DNA from: Euryarchaeota archaeon UBA169
GTDB lineage: Archaea > Thermoplasmatota > Poseidoniia > MGIII > CG-Epi1
Reading direction: 5' to 3'
Assembly: GCA_002497685.1 (NCBI GenBank)
Contig: DAEH01000077.1
Location: forward strand, 1 to 13,855
DNA: 13,855 nt
In this document: one piece after another, positions 1-7,270 of the stretch
Layout: each line of letters opens with the position of its first letter
How positions within the stretch are numbered: the first letter of the stretch is position 1
Program-made: the position numbers and the translations under genes
Notes under the pieces: generated by a model
Seen by the model: the letters and a program-made list of their open reading frames with translations, nothing else
Told to the model about the DNA's origin: nothing
Database searches by the model: none

Positions 1-201
1 ACGTGGTCTGTTTTTGCACACGATGAGCTGGGTTTCAATTCTGAAGCTTCATCACAAAATGATTTGAGAATTGGTACTACTAAATTCTTAGCTTTTATGT
101 TATTTAATGATTGGCAGGTTCCCTTTTTACTTCTTGGTGTAATGATGGTAATTGCACTTCAAGCTGGTGTTTTCTTAGCTCGGGAGGAGAAAGATGATTG
201 A
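1..201 (+). CDS. nuoJ: NADH-quinone oxidoreductase subunit J, C-terminal part
   Basis: This is the last 66 codons of an open frame that enters from the left edge and ends with TGA at 199-201. The end of the protein (PFLLLGVMMVIALQAGVFLAREE) has the pattern of the last membrane helix of NuoJ: a Pro-Phe after a short loop, a long hydrophobic helix, then a charged ARxE-type tail. NuoJ is a small membrane-arm subunit of complex I that lies between the quinone-site subunit NuoH and the antiporter-like subunits. The gene overlaps the nuoK start by 8 bp, so the two are probably translationally coupled. The identification relies on this tail plus the unambiguous nuoK that follows; the N-terminal part is outside the window. 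Confidence 0.85.
   Translation, partial: TWSVFAHDELGFNSEASSQNDLRIGTTKFLAFMLFNDWQVPFLLLGVMMVIALQAGVFLAREEKDD
182..189 (+). promoter_or_regulatory. Shine-Dalgarno of nuoK
   Basis: GGGAGGAG lies inside the last codons of nuoJ, with the GGAGG core ending 6 nt before the nuoK ATG at 194. It is a near-ideal match to the archaeal 16S anti-SD and fixes the nuoK start. Confidence 0.8.
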
Positions 202-496
202 CCCTATTCACTTTATCTTGTTTTCATCTCTTCTTTTACTAATAGGAGCATATGGAGTTATTAGAAACAAGAATTCCATAGTTGTTTTAATGTCTGTTGA
301 GATTATGCTAACAGCAGCAAATGTTAATTTTGTAGCATTTTCAACATATTATCACGATCTTACAGGTCAAGTTGTTGCTCTTTTCATAACAACTATTGCA
401 GCAGCTGAGGTGGCAATTGGTTTAGCTATACTTTTGAGCCTCTTCAAGCAGAGAGATACAATTGAGCTCGATTTACTCAATAGGCTTAGGTGGTAG
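194..496 (+). CDS. nuoK: NADH-quinone oxidoreductase subunit K
   Basis: This encodes a 100-residue, three-helix membrane protein of the usual NuoK length. The two acidic residues known to matter for proton transfer in NuoK are present at the same numbers as in the E. coli protein: Glu36 in VLMSVEIMLTAANVNF and Glu72 in AAAEVAIGLAIL. NuoK is an MrpC-like subunit of complex I that links the quinone site to the antiporter-like subunits through a chain of charged residues in the membrane. The start is ATG with a GGAGG ribosome site 6 nt upstream. It overlaps nuoJ by 8 bp and is followed directly by nuoL. Confidence 0.97.
   Translation: MIDPIHFILFSSLLLLIGAYGVIRNKNSIVVLMSVEIMLTAANVNFVAFSTYYHDLTGQVVALFITTIAAAEVAIGLAILLSLFKQRDTIELDLLNRLRW
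488..493 (+). promoter_or_regulatory. Shine-Dalgarno of nuoL (favours TTG start at 498)
   Basis: AGGTGG overlaps the last nuoK codons, 4 nt before a TTG at 498. The arrangement matches the one in front of nuoM (GGGGTGG then TTG), which supports TTG 498 rather than the farther upstream TTG at 462. Confidence 0.55.
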
Positions 497-497
497 T

Positions 498-2675
498 TTG
501 GGAGAAACAAAAGGGATTCCTAAAATATTGATTAATAAGATAGGATTATTCCTTGTTTTTGCAATTTCTTTTTTGGCATATCTGTTGATGTCATCATCAG
601 AATCCCCAATCCATTATTCTTGGATGATTCCAGTATTTCCCCTTTTCTCTTTTGCCTTAATATTACTGTTCGGTTTGCAAGATTCTGAAAAGGGTGGTTC
701 TATTGCTCTGTGCGGAGTTAGCTTTTCTTCTGTTTTTTCTTTAGCCATTGCTTATGATTTGTTTGTTAATGGTACGGCTAGCGGTTCTTATGTTGAATCA
801 ACAAGAGTATGGTTTAGCGGATCAACTTATTCATTTGAGTTTGGCACATATATTGACTCACTTGCAGGTTTATTGTTGTTAGTAGTAGGTGTAGTATCGT
901 ATCTTGTTGTTTTGTTTTCAATTAGTTATATGGATGACCAGGGAGACAGGCGTGTGAGGTATTTTGCGGAAATTTCCTTGTTTATAGCTGCTATGTATGG
1001 CTTGGTTGTTGCTAATTCATTCTTGTTGATGTTTATATTCTGGGAATTAATGGGAGTTTGTTCTTATTTATTAATAGGTTTCTGGTACGAAAAACCTTCA
1101 GCAGCATCTGCTGCAAAGAAGGCTTTTTTAGTTACAAGAGTTGGTGATGTATTTTTACTTCTCGGTTTAGTAATACTATACAATACATTTGGTACTCTTA
1201 GATACTCCGAATTATTTGCTGACCCTGAATTACTGATGAATAATCTTGATGAAATTAAATGGGCAACTCTTTGCTTATTCGGAGGCTCAGTAGGAAAGTC
1301 TGCGCAGTTTCCACTACACGTATGGCTTCCAGATGCAATGGAAGGTCCTACCACAGTTTCAGCTTTAATTCACGCAGCTACGATGGTTAAGGCTGGCGTG
1401 TTCTTGGTTGCACGGGCATTTCCACTAATTGTTCATAGTCCAGATACTGCTTTGTACATTGCAGTTACAGGTGGGTTAACAGCTTTGATAGCAGCTAGTA
1501 TGGCAATGGTTATGAATGATATCAAAAGAGTTCTTGCCTATTCAACAATATCTCAGTTAGGATATATGTTTCTTGCATTAGGGACTGGAGCTTGGGCCTT
1601 CTGGCATTCTGCAGATTTAGGCATGGATCCTGGTAGCTCTCAAGGATACATGGCAGGTTTGTTTCATCTAATGAATCATGCATTTTTCAAGGCTTTATTG
1701 TTTTTAGGATCTGGTGCAGTAATACATGCAGTTCACACGCAGGACATGAGAGAGATGGGTGGTTTGAGGAAAGAAATGCCTATCACTTCAGTAACAATGG
1801 GTCTTGGTGTATTGTCTATTGCAGGAGTTCCTTTTTTCTCAGGTTTCTGGTCAAAAGATGAAATATTGGAAGCAGTTCATCATAATGCAGAGTATGAAGG
1901 AATTTTTGGAGCTTTATGGTTCATGGCATTAATTACTGCAGGAATGACTGCTTTTTACATGACACGTATGTGGATGATGACTTTTAGTGGTCCCTCAAGT
2001 AGGAATGTTTCTACAGTTATTTCATCTGCAGATCATTCTAAGACAGGTAACTGGGTCGTTGAAACTAAAAAAGTAAGTTCAAATGCACACGAGGCACCGC
2101 TTGTAATGACCTTACCTTTGATGATTCTTTCATTACTTGCGGTTTTCTCAGGTTTAACTTTAGTTTTGGGTGGTGGTTTTAGTTCACATGTATATTATGG
2201 CGAACCTCACGAGTCTCATGGAATGATTCAGTGGGAGATTATTGATCACATATTATCTTCCTCTTTAACTTATTTGTCTGTAAGTATTGGTTTGACTGGT
2301 ATTTTCTTTGGAATCATATTTTACAAAAGAGGTCCAAATGGAAATGCAGCCTTTTCAACAGCTTTTGTAAACGACATCTGGATATTGAAAGTATCTCATA
2401 CAGCACTATCCAACAGACTTTACATGTCCGATTTGTTTAACTGGTTTGGTATGCGAACATGGGATACAGTTGCAAAAATGTCAGATTGGTTTGATCGTAA
2501 TGTAATTGACGGCCTAGTAAACCAAGTAGCTTCTTTGTCTATGTTTTTCAGCAATTACGCAAGAAATTTAACAACTGGCTTCACTGGTCATTATGCATCC
2601 TTGACAATTGGTGGTTTAGGTGCTATTGTTTTTCTTACTAGAATTGTCATGCCGTTCATGGGGTGGTCAATTTGA
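498..2675 (+). CDS. nuoL: NADH-quinone oxidoreductase subunit L
   Basis: This is the largest antiporter-like, proton-pumping membrane subunit of complex I, placed at the far end of the membrane arm. From the TTG at 498 the protein is 725 residues. Visible landmarks are FWELMG with Glu183 (the TM5 glutamate), GKSAQFPLHVWLPDAMEGP with Lys267 (the broken-helix TM7 lysine), the histidine-rich FHLMNHAFFKALLFL segment, and FWSKDE with Lys453/Asp454 (the TM12 pair typical of NuoL). The last ~130 residues fit the lateral amphipathic helix and final anchor helix that distinguish NuoL from NuoM and NuoN. The first 12 codons of the longer frame (TTG 462) lack a good ribosome site and overlap nuoK by 35 bp. 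A hydrophobic segment at about residues 14-32 precedes the canonical first helix (YSWMIPVFPLF), so there may be one extra N-terminal helix. Confidence 0.96.
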   Translation: MGETKGIPKILINKIGLFLVFAISFLAYLLMSSSESPIHYSWMIPVFPLFSFALILLFGLQDSEKGGSIALCGVSFSSVFSLAIAYDLFVNGTASGSYVESTRVWFSGSTYSFEFGTYIDSLAGLLLLVVGVVSYLVVLFSISYMDDQGDRRVRYFAEISLFIAAMYGLVVANSFLLMFIFWELMGVCSYLLIGFWYEKPSAASAAKKAFLVTRVGDVFLLLGLVILYNTFGTLRYSELFADPELLMNNLDEIKWATLCLFGGSVGKSAQFPLHVWLPDAMEGPTTVSALIHAATMVKAGVFLVARAFPLIVHSPDTALYIAVTGGLTALIAASMAMVMNDIKRVLAYSTISQLGYMFLALGTGAWAFWHSADLGMDPGSSQGYMAGLFHLMNHAFFKALLFLGSGAVIHAVHTQDMREMGGLRKEMPITSVTMGLGVLSIAGVPFFSGFWSKDEILEAVHHNAEYEGIFGALWFMALITAGMTAFYMTRMWMMTFSGPSSRNVSTVISSADHSKTGNWVVETKKVSSNAHEAPLVMTLPLMILSLLAVFSGLTLVLGGGFSSHVYYGEPHESHGMIQWEIIDHILSSSLTYLSVSIGLTGIFFGIIFYKRGPNGNAAFSTAFVNDIWILKVSHTALSNRLYMSDLFNWFGMRTWDTVAKMSDWFDRNVIDGLVNQVASLSMFFSNYARNLTTGFTGHYASLTIGGLGAIVFLTRIVMPFMGWSI
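2660..2666 (+). promoter_or_regulatory. Shine-Dalgarno of nuoM (favours TTG start at 2672)
   Basis: GGGGTGG sits in the last codons of nuoL, 5 nt before a TTG at 2672. That TTG overlaps the nuoL TGA as TTGA. The upstream GTG at 2663 lies inside this ribosome site and is therefore a poor start. Confidence 0.65.
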
Positions 2676-4549
2676 ATAGTTTAAGATTAGTTTTTTCCTT
2701 TATTATTCTATTATTTTTATCAGGAGTTTCATCTGCTGAAGAACATACCATTTATGTTGGAACTGAAGATAATCCTTACGTATTCAGTGATGCTAGTCTT
2801 GTTATTTCTCCAGGAGATAATGTAACATTTATCTGGACACCAGGTCAACCTCATAATGTTGCGCAAGTTGAATCTTCTACTTCCAATTTATTTGTTGCCA
2901 ATGGAGACATTGTATTCTTTTATTCAGGAGATCCCGTAGATGGGGCTACCTGGGTATTGAATTCTTCGTATACTCAAGATGAAGGTACTTTGTATTACAT
3001 ATGTGAGCCTCACGTAGGTCTGCAAATGAGAGGGCAGATTGTGATTGAAAGTAGGCCAGATATGACTATGGATTTTGGTAGTTTCCCCTGGCTGTCTTAC
3101 CTTCTTGTATTTCCTGTAATTGGAGCTATCTGGTGTTTCGCGTTTCGAAATAATCCTGAAGCTCATAAGTATATTGCGTTAGCTACAACACTCTTTACTC
3201 TTATTATTTCATGCATTGTATTTGTTAGAGCCGGAAGCGGAAGTGGTTTTAGATTGATGGAAGAGTATGAATGGGCCCCAAATTTAGGAGTTTCACTTTT
3301 ATTGGGCGTTGATGGAATTAGTAGTCCGCTTGTTTTATTGACGGGGATTATAGGTCCATTAACGGTAATGTTTTCTTGGCATGAAAAAGAGAAACCAGCA
3401 TTGTTTTTCTCTTTGCTAATGATCATGCAAACTGCACTTTACGGTGTTTTTATTACATTAGATTATTTTGTATTTTATATATTTTGGGAAGTAGTTCTTA
3501 TTCCAATGTTTTTCCTAATAGCTATATGGGGTGGAGAAAATAGAAGATATGCATCAATTAAATTTTTCATATATACTTTTACGGCATCTGTGATAATGTT
3601 AGTTGGATTTATGGCACTCTATTTCGAAGCTGGTGTAAATTCATTCTCAATGATTGATATTGCCAACAATAGTTCAGGTTTTTCACGTGAGTTTCAGATT
3701 TGGGTCTTTGCAGCTTTATTCATTGGTTTTGCAGTTAAGATTCCTTCAGTACCTTGGCATACTTGGCTTCCGGATGCTCATGTTCAGGCACCTACAGCAG
3801 GTTCCATACTTCTTGCAGGAGTTATGTTGAAGATGGGCTTATACGGGCTAATGAGGGCTGCTTTACCTCCATTGCCTATAGGTGCTGAAGTATTTGTTCC
3901 TTTGATGGTTGCCTTGGCAATTATCTCGATAATATATGGTGCAGTACTAAGTTTAGGGCAAACCGATCTTAAGAAATTAGTTGCTTATTCTAGTGTTTCC
4001 CATATGGGCGTTGCGCTTTTGGGTGTAGCTACAATGACTGAACTTGGCTTTGCAGGTGCAGTTTTCATGATGTTTGCACACGGTATTCTCAGTCCCGCTA
4101 TGTTCATGGTGGCTGGAGTTTTATTGCATCAACTTGGTACTAGAGAAATTCCTAAACTTGGAGGTATTGCTCAAAGCCAACCTAAAACCACAGGTCTGTT
4201 TGTAGTTATTTTTATGGGTAGTTTAGGAGTTCCAGGAATGGCCGTTTTTGTCTCAGAGTTATCAGTATTCATTGCCTTCTTTGAATCACATGGTTATTGG
4301 TTGTTACTACCTATATTTGGAATGGTGCTTACAGCCGGCTACCATCTTTGGGCTTTACAAAGAGCTATTTTCGGTGAGTTAAATGAGAATGTGGATGTTG
4401 AGAAAGTACATGAAGCACCTTGGTACGAAATGTATCCAATGTTTATATTAATTTTTATTGCAGCTTTCTTTGGAATCTTTCCACATTATTTGATGGATCC
4501 TATTTCGGTATCATCATATGATATTTTAGATTTTATGGGGGTAGTATAG
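2672..4549 (+). CDS. nuoM: NADH-quinone oxidoreductase subunit M with N-terminal signal peptide and cupredoxin domain
   Basis: From the TTG at 2672 the product is 625 residues, longer than a typical NuoM (about 500). Residues 1-22 look like a signal peptide (Arg5, hydrophobic core, SSA before Glu23). Residues 24-126 form a cupredoxin-like beta domain with a complete plastocyanin-type copper site: His61 in PGQPHNV, then Cys111, His114 and Met119 in CEPHVGLQM (C-x2-H-x4-M). Residues from about 139 onward are an ordinary NuoM: Glu273 in FWEVVLIPMF, Lys356 in FAVKIPSVPWHTWLPDAH, Lys387 in GVMLKMGLYG and Glu529 in FVSELSVF are the expected proton-path residues. NuoM in known complex I has its N-terminus outside the cytoplasm, so a secreted copper domain is topologically compatible. 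What the copper domain does is not shown by the sequence. An internal ATG at 3062 could start a plain NuoM, but it has only a weak AGG ahead of it. Confidence 0.95.
   Translation: MNSLRLVFSFIILLFLSGVSSAEEHTIYVGTEDNPYVFSDASLVISPGDNVTFIWTPGQPHNVAQVESSTSNLFVANGDIVFFYSGDPVDGATWVLNSSYTQDEGTLYYICEPHVGLQMRGQIVIESRPDMTMDFGSFPWLSYLLVFPVIGAIWCFAFRNNPEAHKYIALATTLFTLIISCIVFVRAGSGSGFRLMEEYEWAPNLGVSLLLGVDGISSPLVLLTGIIGPLTVMFSWHEKEKPALFFSLLMIMQTALYGVFITLDYFVFYIFWEVVLIPMFFLIAIWGGENRRYASIKFFIYTFTASVIMLVGFMALYFEAGVNSFSMIDIANNSSGFSREFQIWVFAALFIGFAVKIPSVPWHTWLPDAHVQAPTAGSILLAGVMLKMGLYGLMRAALPPLPIGAEVFVPLMVALAIISIIYGAVLSLGQTDLKKLVAYSSVSHMGVALLGVATMTELGFAGAVFMMFAHGILSPAMFMVAGVLLHQLGTREIPKLGGIAQSQPKTTGLFVVIFMGSLGVPGMAVFVSELSVFIAFFESHGYWLLLPIFGMVLTAGYHLWALQRAIFGELNENVDVEKVHEAPWYEMYPMFILIFIAAFFGIFPHYLMDPISVSSYDILDFMGVV
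4537..4542 (+). promoter_or_regulatory. Shine-Dalgarno of nuoN
   Basis: GGGGGT in the last codons of nuoM ends 6 nt before the GTG start of nuoN at 4549, whose G is shared with the nuoM TAG stop. Confidence 0.6.
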
Positions 4550-6042
4550 TGGATTCAACAGTTTTGTTTTTGCCTGAGTTAATATTGATAGCTAGTATTT
4601 TGGCTATACCTGCAATATATATTGCTACAAATAATACAAAATCTTACTCGATATGTTCTAATATTTCGCTATTTGTAAGTTTATTAGTGGTTATTTTATT
4701 CTGGTATTCTCCAGAAGACGTTTCATTTGACAAATCCTCATCTTCATATGTGATTTATGATCATTTTGTTATTAATGATTTCTCACAACTCTTTAAAGTT
4801 ATATTTTTGATGTCAGCCTTGGCAGTATCAGTGATTAGTTCTTCTTATTTCAAAGAGGATGAGCCTCACCAAGCGGAGTATTATGTTCTGTTACTATCGA
4901 GTTCACTTGGTATGCTTATAACTGCTTCCTCTAATGACTTCCTTACAATCTTTGTTGGTATCGAGATTTCAGCTTTCAGTAGTTATGGTTTAGTTGCATT
5001 TCGAAAAACAGATGATAAATCAGCTGAGGCTGGAGCCAAATATTTATTGATTGGAGCCTTTTCTTCAGCTTTAACATTATATGGAATCTCACTTTTGTAT
5101 GCTTTAACAGGGTCCATTACTTTTGATGGCGTAAATGCTTTCCTAACTGGTATCGATAATGGAGTAATCGAAGGAGATTTTAATGAGTTAGTATTTATTT
5201 CAAGTTTGTTTATTATTGCAGGTTTGGGTTTCAAGATTGCTGTTGTCCCATTCCACGCTTGGGCTCCAGATGTTTACGAAGGTGCCCCTACTCCCGTTAC
5301 TACATTATTAGCTGCAGCGAGTAAAGCAATGGGTTTTGTTGCATTGTTTAAAGTATTCATTTTTACGTTGGAGCCATTTTCTGATGAATGGAGGTTAGTT
5401 CTTGGAATTATAGCACTTGTTTCCATGACGATTGGTAACTTGGCAGCTTTATCTCAAAAGGATATAGGCCGAATGCTTGCTTACTCCTCTATTGCACAAG
5501 CTGGTTACATTCTGATAGCCTTCCCTGCTTTGACACAAGATGCCGTTTCTGGCGCTATAGCTCACACGTTAGTTCATGCATTTATGAAAGGAGGAGCTTT
5601 CATAGTGGTTGCAGGTGTTGGAGCTGCAGGTCTGGGTTATGATATAGAATCGTTTAAAGGTCTTGCAAAGAGATCACAACTTCTTGCACTTTCGATGACT
5701 ATATGTTTACTTTCCCTTGTTGGACTTCCACCTCTTGCAGGATTCATTAGTAAATTTCTTTTGTTCTATGGTGTATTACAGGTTGGTGTGGCTGGCGAGA
5801 CATGGATTATAGCTTTAGTTGTGGCTGGAGTCTTAAATTCAGCTCTTTCACTATACTATTATTTGAATGTCATTCGTTTTATGTACCTTTATGATCCCGA
5901 AGAATCTAGTGATGTTGTCTTTTCGACCTCTATTAGGTATACATCTGTATTAGTCATTCTGTTTATTGTTATAATCATTCCATTATTCTATCAAGATTTA
6001 TATTCCCTCTGTGAAGCTGCAGCTAGAGATTTATTTGCATGA
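4549..6042 (+). CDS. nuoN: NADH-quinone oxidoreductase subunit N
   Basis: This third antiporter-like subunit of the complex I membrane arm is 497 residues, close to the usual NuoN length. It starts with GTG and overlaps the nuoM stop by one base. The functional residues are in place: Glu139 in FVGIEISAFSSYGL (TM5), Lys229 in GFKIAVVPFHAWAPDVYEGAP (TM7), Lys259 in AASKAMG (TM8) and Lys402 in GFISKFLLFYG (TM12). The YEGAP...PVTTLLAAASK wording separates NuoN from NuoL and NuoM. The gene ends with ATGA, which is also the start of the next small gene. The gene order J-K-L-M-N is the standard one. Confidence 0.97.
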   Translation: MDSTVLFLPELILIASILAIPAIYIATNNTKSYSICSNISLFVSLLVVILFWYSPEDVSFDKSSSSYVIYDHFVINDFSQLFKVIFLMSALAVSVISSSYFKEDEPHQAEYYVLLLSSSLGMLITASSNDFLTIFVGIEISAFSSYGLVAFRKTDDKSAEAGAKYLLIGAFSSALTLYGISLLYALTGSITFDGVNAFLTGIDNGVIEGDFNELVFISSLFIIAGLGFKIAVVPFHAWAPDVYEGAPTPVTTLLAAASKAMGFVALFKVFIFTLEPFSDEWRLVLGIIALVSMTIGNLAALSQKDIGRMLAYSSIAQAGYILIAFPALTQDAVSGAIAHTLVHAFMKGGAFIVVAGVGAAGLGYDIESFKGLAKRSQLLALSMTICLLSLVGLPPLAGFISKFLLFYGVLQVGVAGETWIIALVVAGVLNSALSLYYYLNVIRFMYLYDPEESSDVVFSTSIRYTSVLVILFIVIIIPLFYQDLYSLCEAAARDLFA

Positions 6043-6299
6043 TAGACAAAGATAGCGTAGAATATAAACAGTTTGAAGGGCTTTGGGAGGGTAAGACTCC
6101 AAAAGGCATTAATATCAGTAAAAAAAATTCTTTTAGGTCTCGCATGAAGAATTCGTGTCAACAGGAAGGTCTTGAGTATTCAAAGATTAATTCATTTTTA
6201 GTTCATTCAGGTTTATCTAAAAAACTAGACGAAGATTCAATAATTAAAAATGATATTAAAGTTACAACGCCACCTAGAAGACATTTACGTAATTTTTAA
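6039..6299 (+). CDS. Small basic hypothetical protein coupled to nuoN
   Basis: This is an 86-codon frame whose ATG overlaps the nuoN stop as ATGA, so translation by re-initiation is likely; no clear Shine-Dalgarno is present. The product is soluble-looking with no membrane helix or signal peptide. It is rich in Lys and Arg (about 17 basic against about 11 acidic residues), has one Cys and ends in a basic Pro-Pro-Arg-Arg-His tail. I do not recognise the family. The overlapping start, the same strand and the unbroken operon spacing argue for a real gene. The 3' end overlaps the stop codon of the convergent polyprenyl synthase by 4 bp. A role linked to complex I is inferred from position only. 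Confidence 0.6.
   Translation: MIDKDSVEYKQFEGLWEGKTPKGINISKKNSFRSRMKNSCQQEGLEYSKINSFLVHSGLSKKLDEDSIIKNDIKVTTPPRRHLRNF
6120..6127 (-). terminator. Possible T-tract terminator for the prenyltransferase/polyprenyl synthase unit
   Basis: A run of eight A on the plus strand gives a T8 tract on the minus strand about 170 bp beyond the polyprenyl synthase stop. Archaeal termination commonly uses T-rich stretches without a hairpin. The convergent genes leave no spacer, so any terminator must lie inside the opposite gene. The assignment is weak. Confidence 0.25.
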
Positions 6300-7261
6300 A
6301 TCTTATCCTTACTAATTAATTGGTTAGAAAATGATAATGGGACTTCTTCCAAAAGTGTTTTGTAATTAGATTCAGGTACTTCAGTCAATGATTTTCTTGC
6401 TACTTGCATCCAGGGAGTCACTAATTCTTCATAAACTTTTTGAGCATCTGCTAGATCAACTTTGCTAATTAACTTACTTGGATTTCCTTCCTTCAAAAAA
6501 GTATTAACAGCATTCTGATACTTTTGATATTTTGCCAATCTAGTTATTGGGAGCGTTGGTATTCCTATAGCTAAATCTCCAACAGGTGTTTTAGTAGCTA
6601 TTGAATTATATAAGTCCAAGTAATCATCAGTAATCTGATAAATAATTCCAACAGTTTCACCATATTTATACAAAGGAATGTCAAGATGTGTTTCCGAAGA
6701 TACTAATGCCCCTAATTCTGCAGCAGTTCCGTACAATGCTCCAGTTTTCTTTTTAATTCTATGCAGGTATACTGATTCACTGTAGTTTTGCTTATCTGTG
6801 AAGTCAGCTATCGCGCCTTCAGACAGATTCCTTATACATTTTGCTAGTGATTTGCCAGTAGCCATTGATACTGCACCGTGAAGTGATCCTGTAGCCACCA
6901 TTAAGTCTGCAATTAAAATTGCTGAACGTGGTCCAAGCTCCTCCCAGAGTGCAGGGGCTGCTCTTCTGAATGAGTCTCCATCGATCCAATCATCGTGTAT
7001 CAAGGCACCTCCGTGGACTAACTCCAACGCCATCCCGCATTCAAAGGCCAGATGCGCATCACCTTCTAATGCATCAGAAACCAAACGACACAATACAGGC
7101 CTTAGCATCTTACCACCAAGTACTCCCTTTTCAATTAGTGGAGCCATTTCTTTAGATTCTTTAGCAATTTCAACTCTCAGAAAATCTTCAAACTCAGCTC
7201 TTACAACTTCGTAGTAGCTATTCAACTCTTCATTAAATATTAATTTTGTTTTTAGACCCAT
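6296..7261 (-). CDS. All-trans polyprenyl diphosphate synthase (probably long-chain, for a quinone tail)
   Basis: This 321-residue type I isoprenyl diphosphate synthase adds isopentenyl diphosphate units to an allylic primer in the cytoplasm. Motifs seen: GGKMLRP (Gly50-Lys51...Arg54, IPP binding); first Asp-rich motif DDWID at 90-94, followed by Arg99-Arg100; second Asp-rich motif DDYLD at 212-216. The residue five positions before the first motif is Gly85. In this family small residues there (as in long-chain synthases) allow longer products, while aromatic residues stop at C15-C20. Together with the MenA-like gene 4 bp upstream, this favours making a menaquinone side chain, but a GGPP synthase for membrane lipids is possible. 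The usual EGK before the TLP segment after the second motif reads IGI here (Ile232, Ile234). A GGTGA ribosome site at the end of the upstream gene sets the ATG start. Confidence 0.88.
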   Translation of the reverse strand: MGLKTKLIFNEELNSYYEVVRAEFEDFLRVEIAKESKEMAPLIEKGVLGGKMLRPVLCRLVSDALEGDAHLAFECGMALELVHGGALIHDDWIDGDSFRRAAPALWEELGPRSAILIADLMVATGSLHGAVSMATGKSLAKCIRNLSEGAIADFTDKQNYSESVYLHRIKKKTGALYGTAAELGALVSSETHLDIPLYKYGETVGIIYQITDDYLDLYNSIATKTPVGDLAIGIPTLPITRLAKYQKYQNAVNTFLKEGNPSKLISKVDLADAQKVYEELVTPWMQVARKSLTEVPESNYKTLLEEVPLSFSNQLISKDKI

Positions 7262-7265
7262 AATT

Positions 7266-7270
7266 TCACC
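7266..7270 (-). promoter_or_regulatory. Shine-Dalgarno of the polyprenyl synthase gene
   Basis: On the minus strand GGTGA, 4 nt before the ATG at 7261, is formed by the last bases of the upstream gene and its TGA stop. This suggests coupled translation of the two prenyl genes. Confidence 0.55.

Noticed and set aside
462..497. Longer nuoL start at TTG 462
   Set aside because: It would overlap nuoK by 35 bp, has no clear ribosome site, and the added residues carry no recognisable NuoL sequence; TTG 498 has AGGTGG just upstream.
1064..1354. Minus-strand open frame of 96 codons inside nuoL
   Set aside because: It lies entirely opposite strongly conserved NuoL motifs and its translation resembles no protein family; it is a shadow of the coding strand.
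2663..2671. nuoM start at GTG 2663
   Set aside because: This codon lies inside the GGGGTGG ribosome site that serves TTG 2672, which also overlaps the nuoL stop.
2924..3426. Two minus-strand open frames opposite the cupredoxin/NuoM region
   Set aside because: They are antisense to a clearly coding domain and have no promoter, ribosome site or recognisable product.
4983..5234. Minus-strand open frame inside nuoN
   Set aside because: Antisense shadow of conserved NuoN sequence with no supporting signals.
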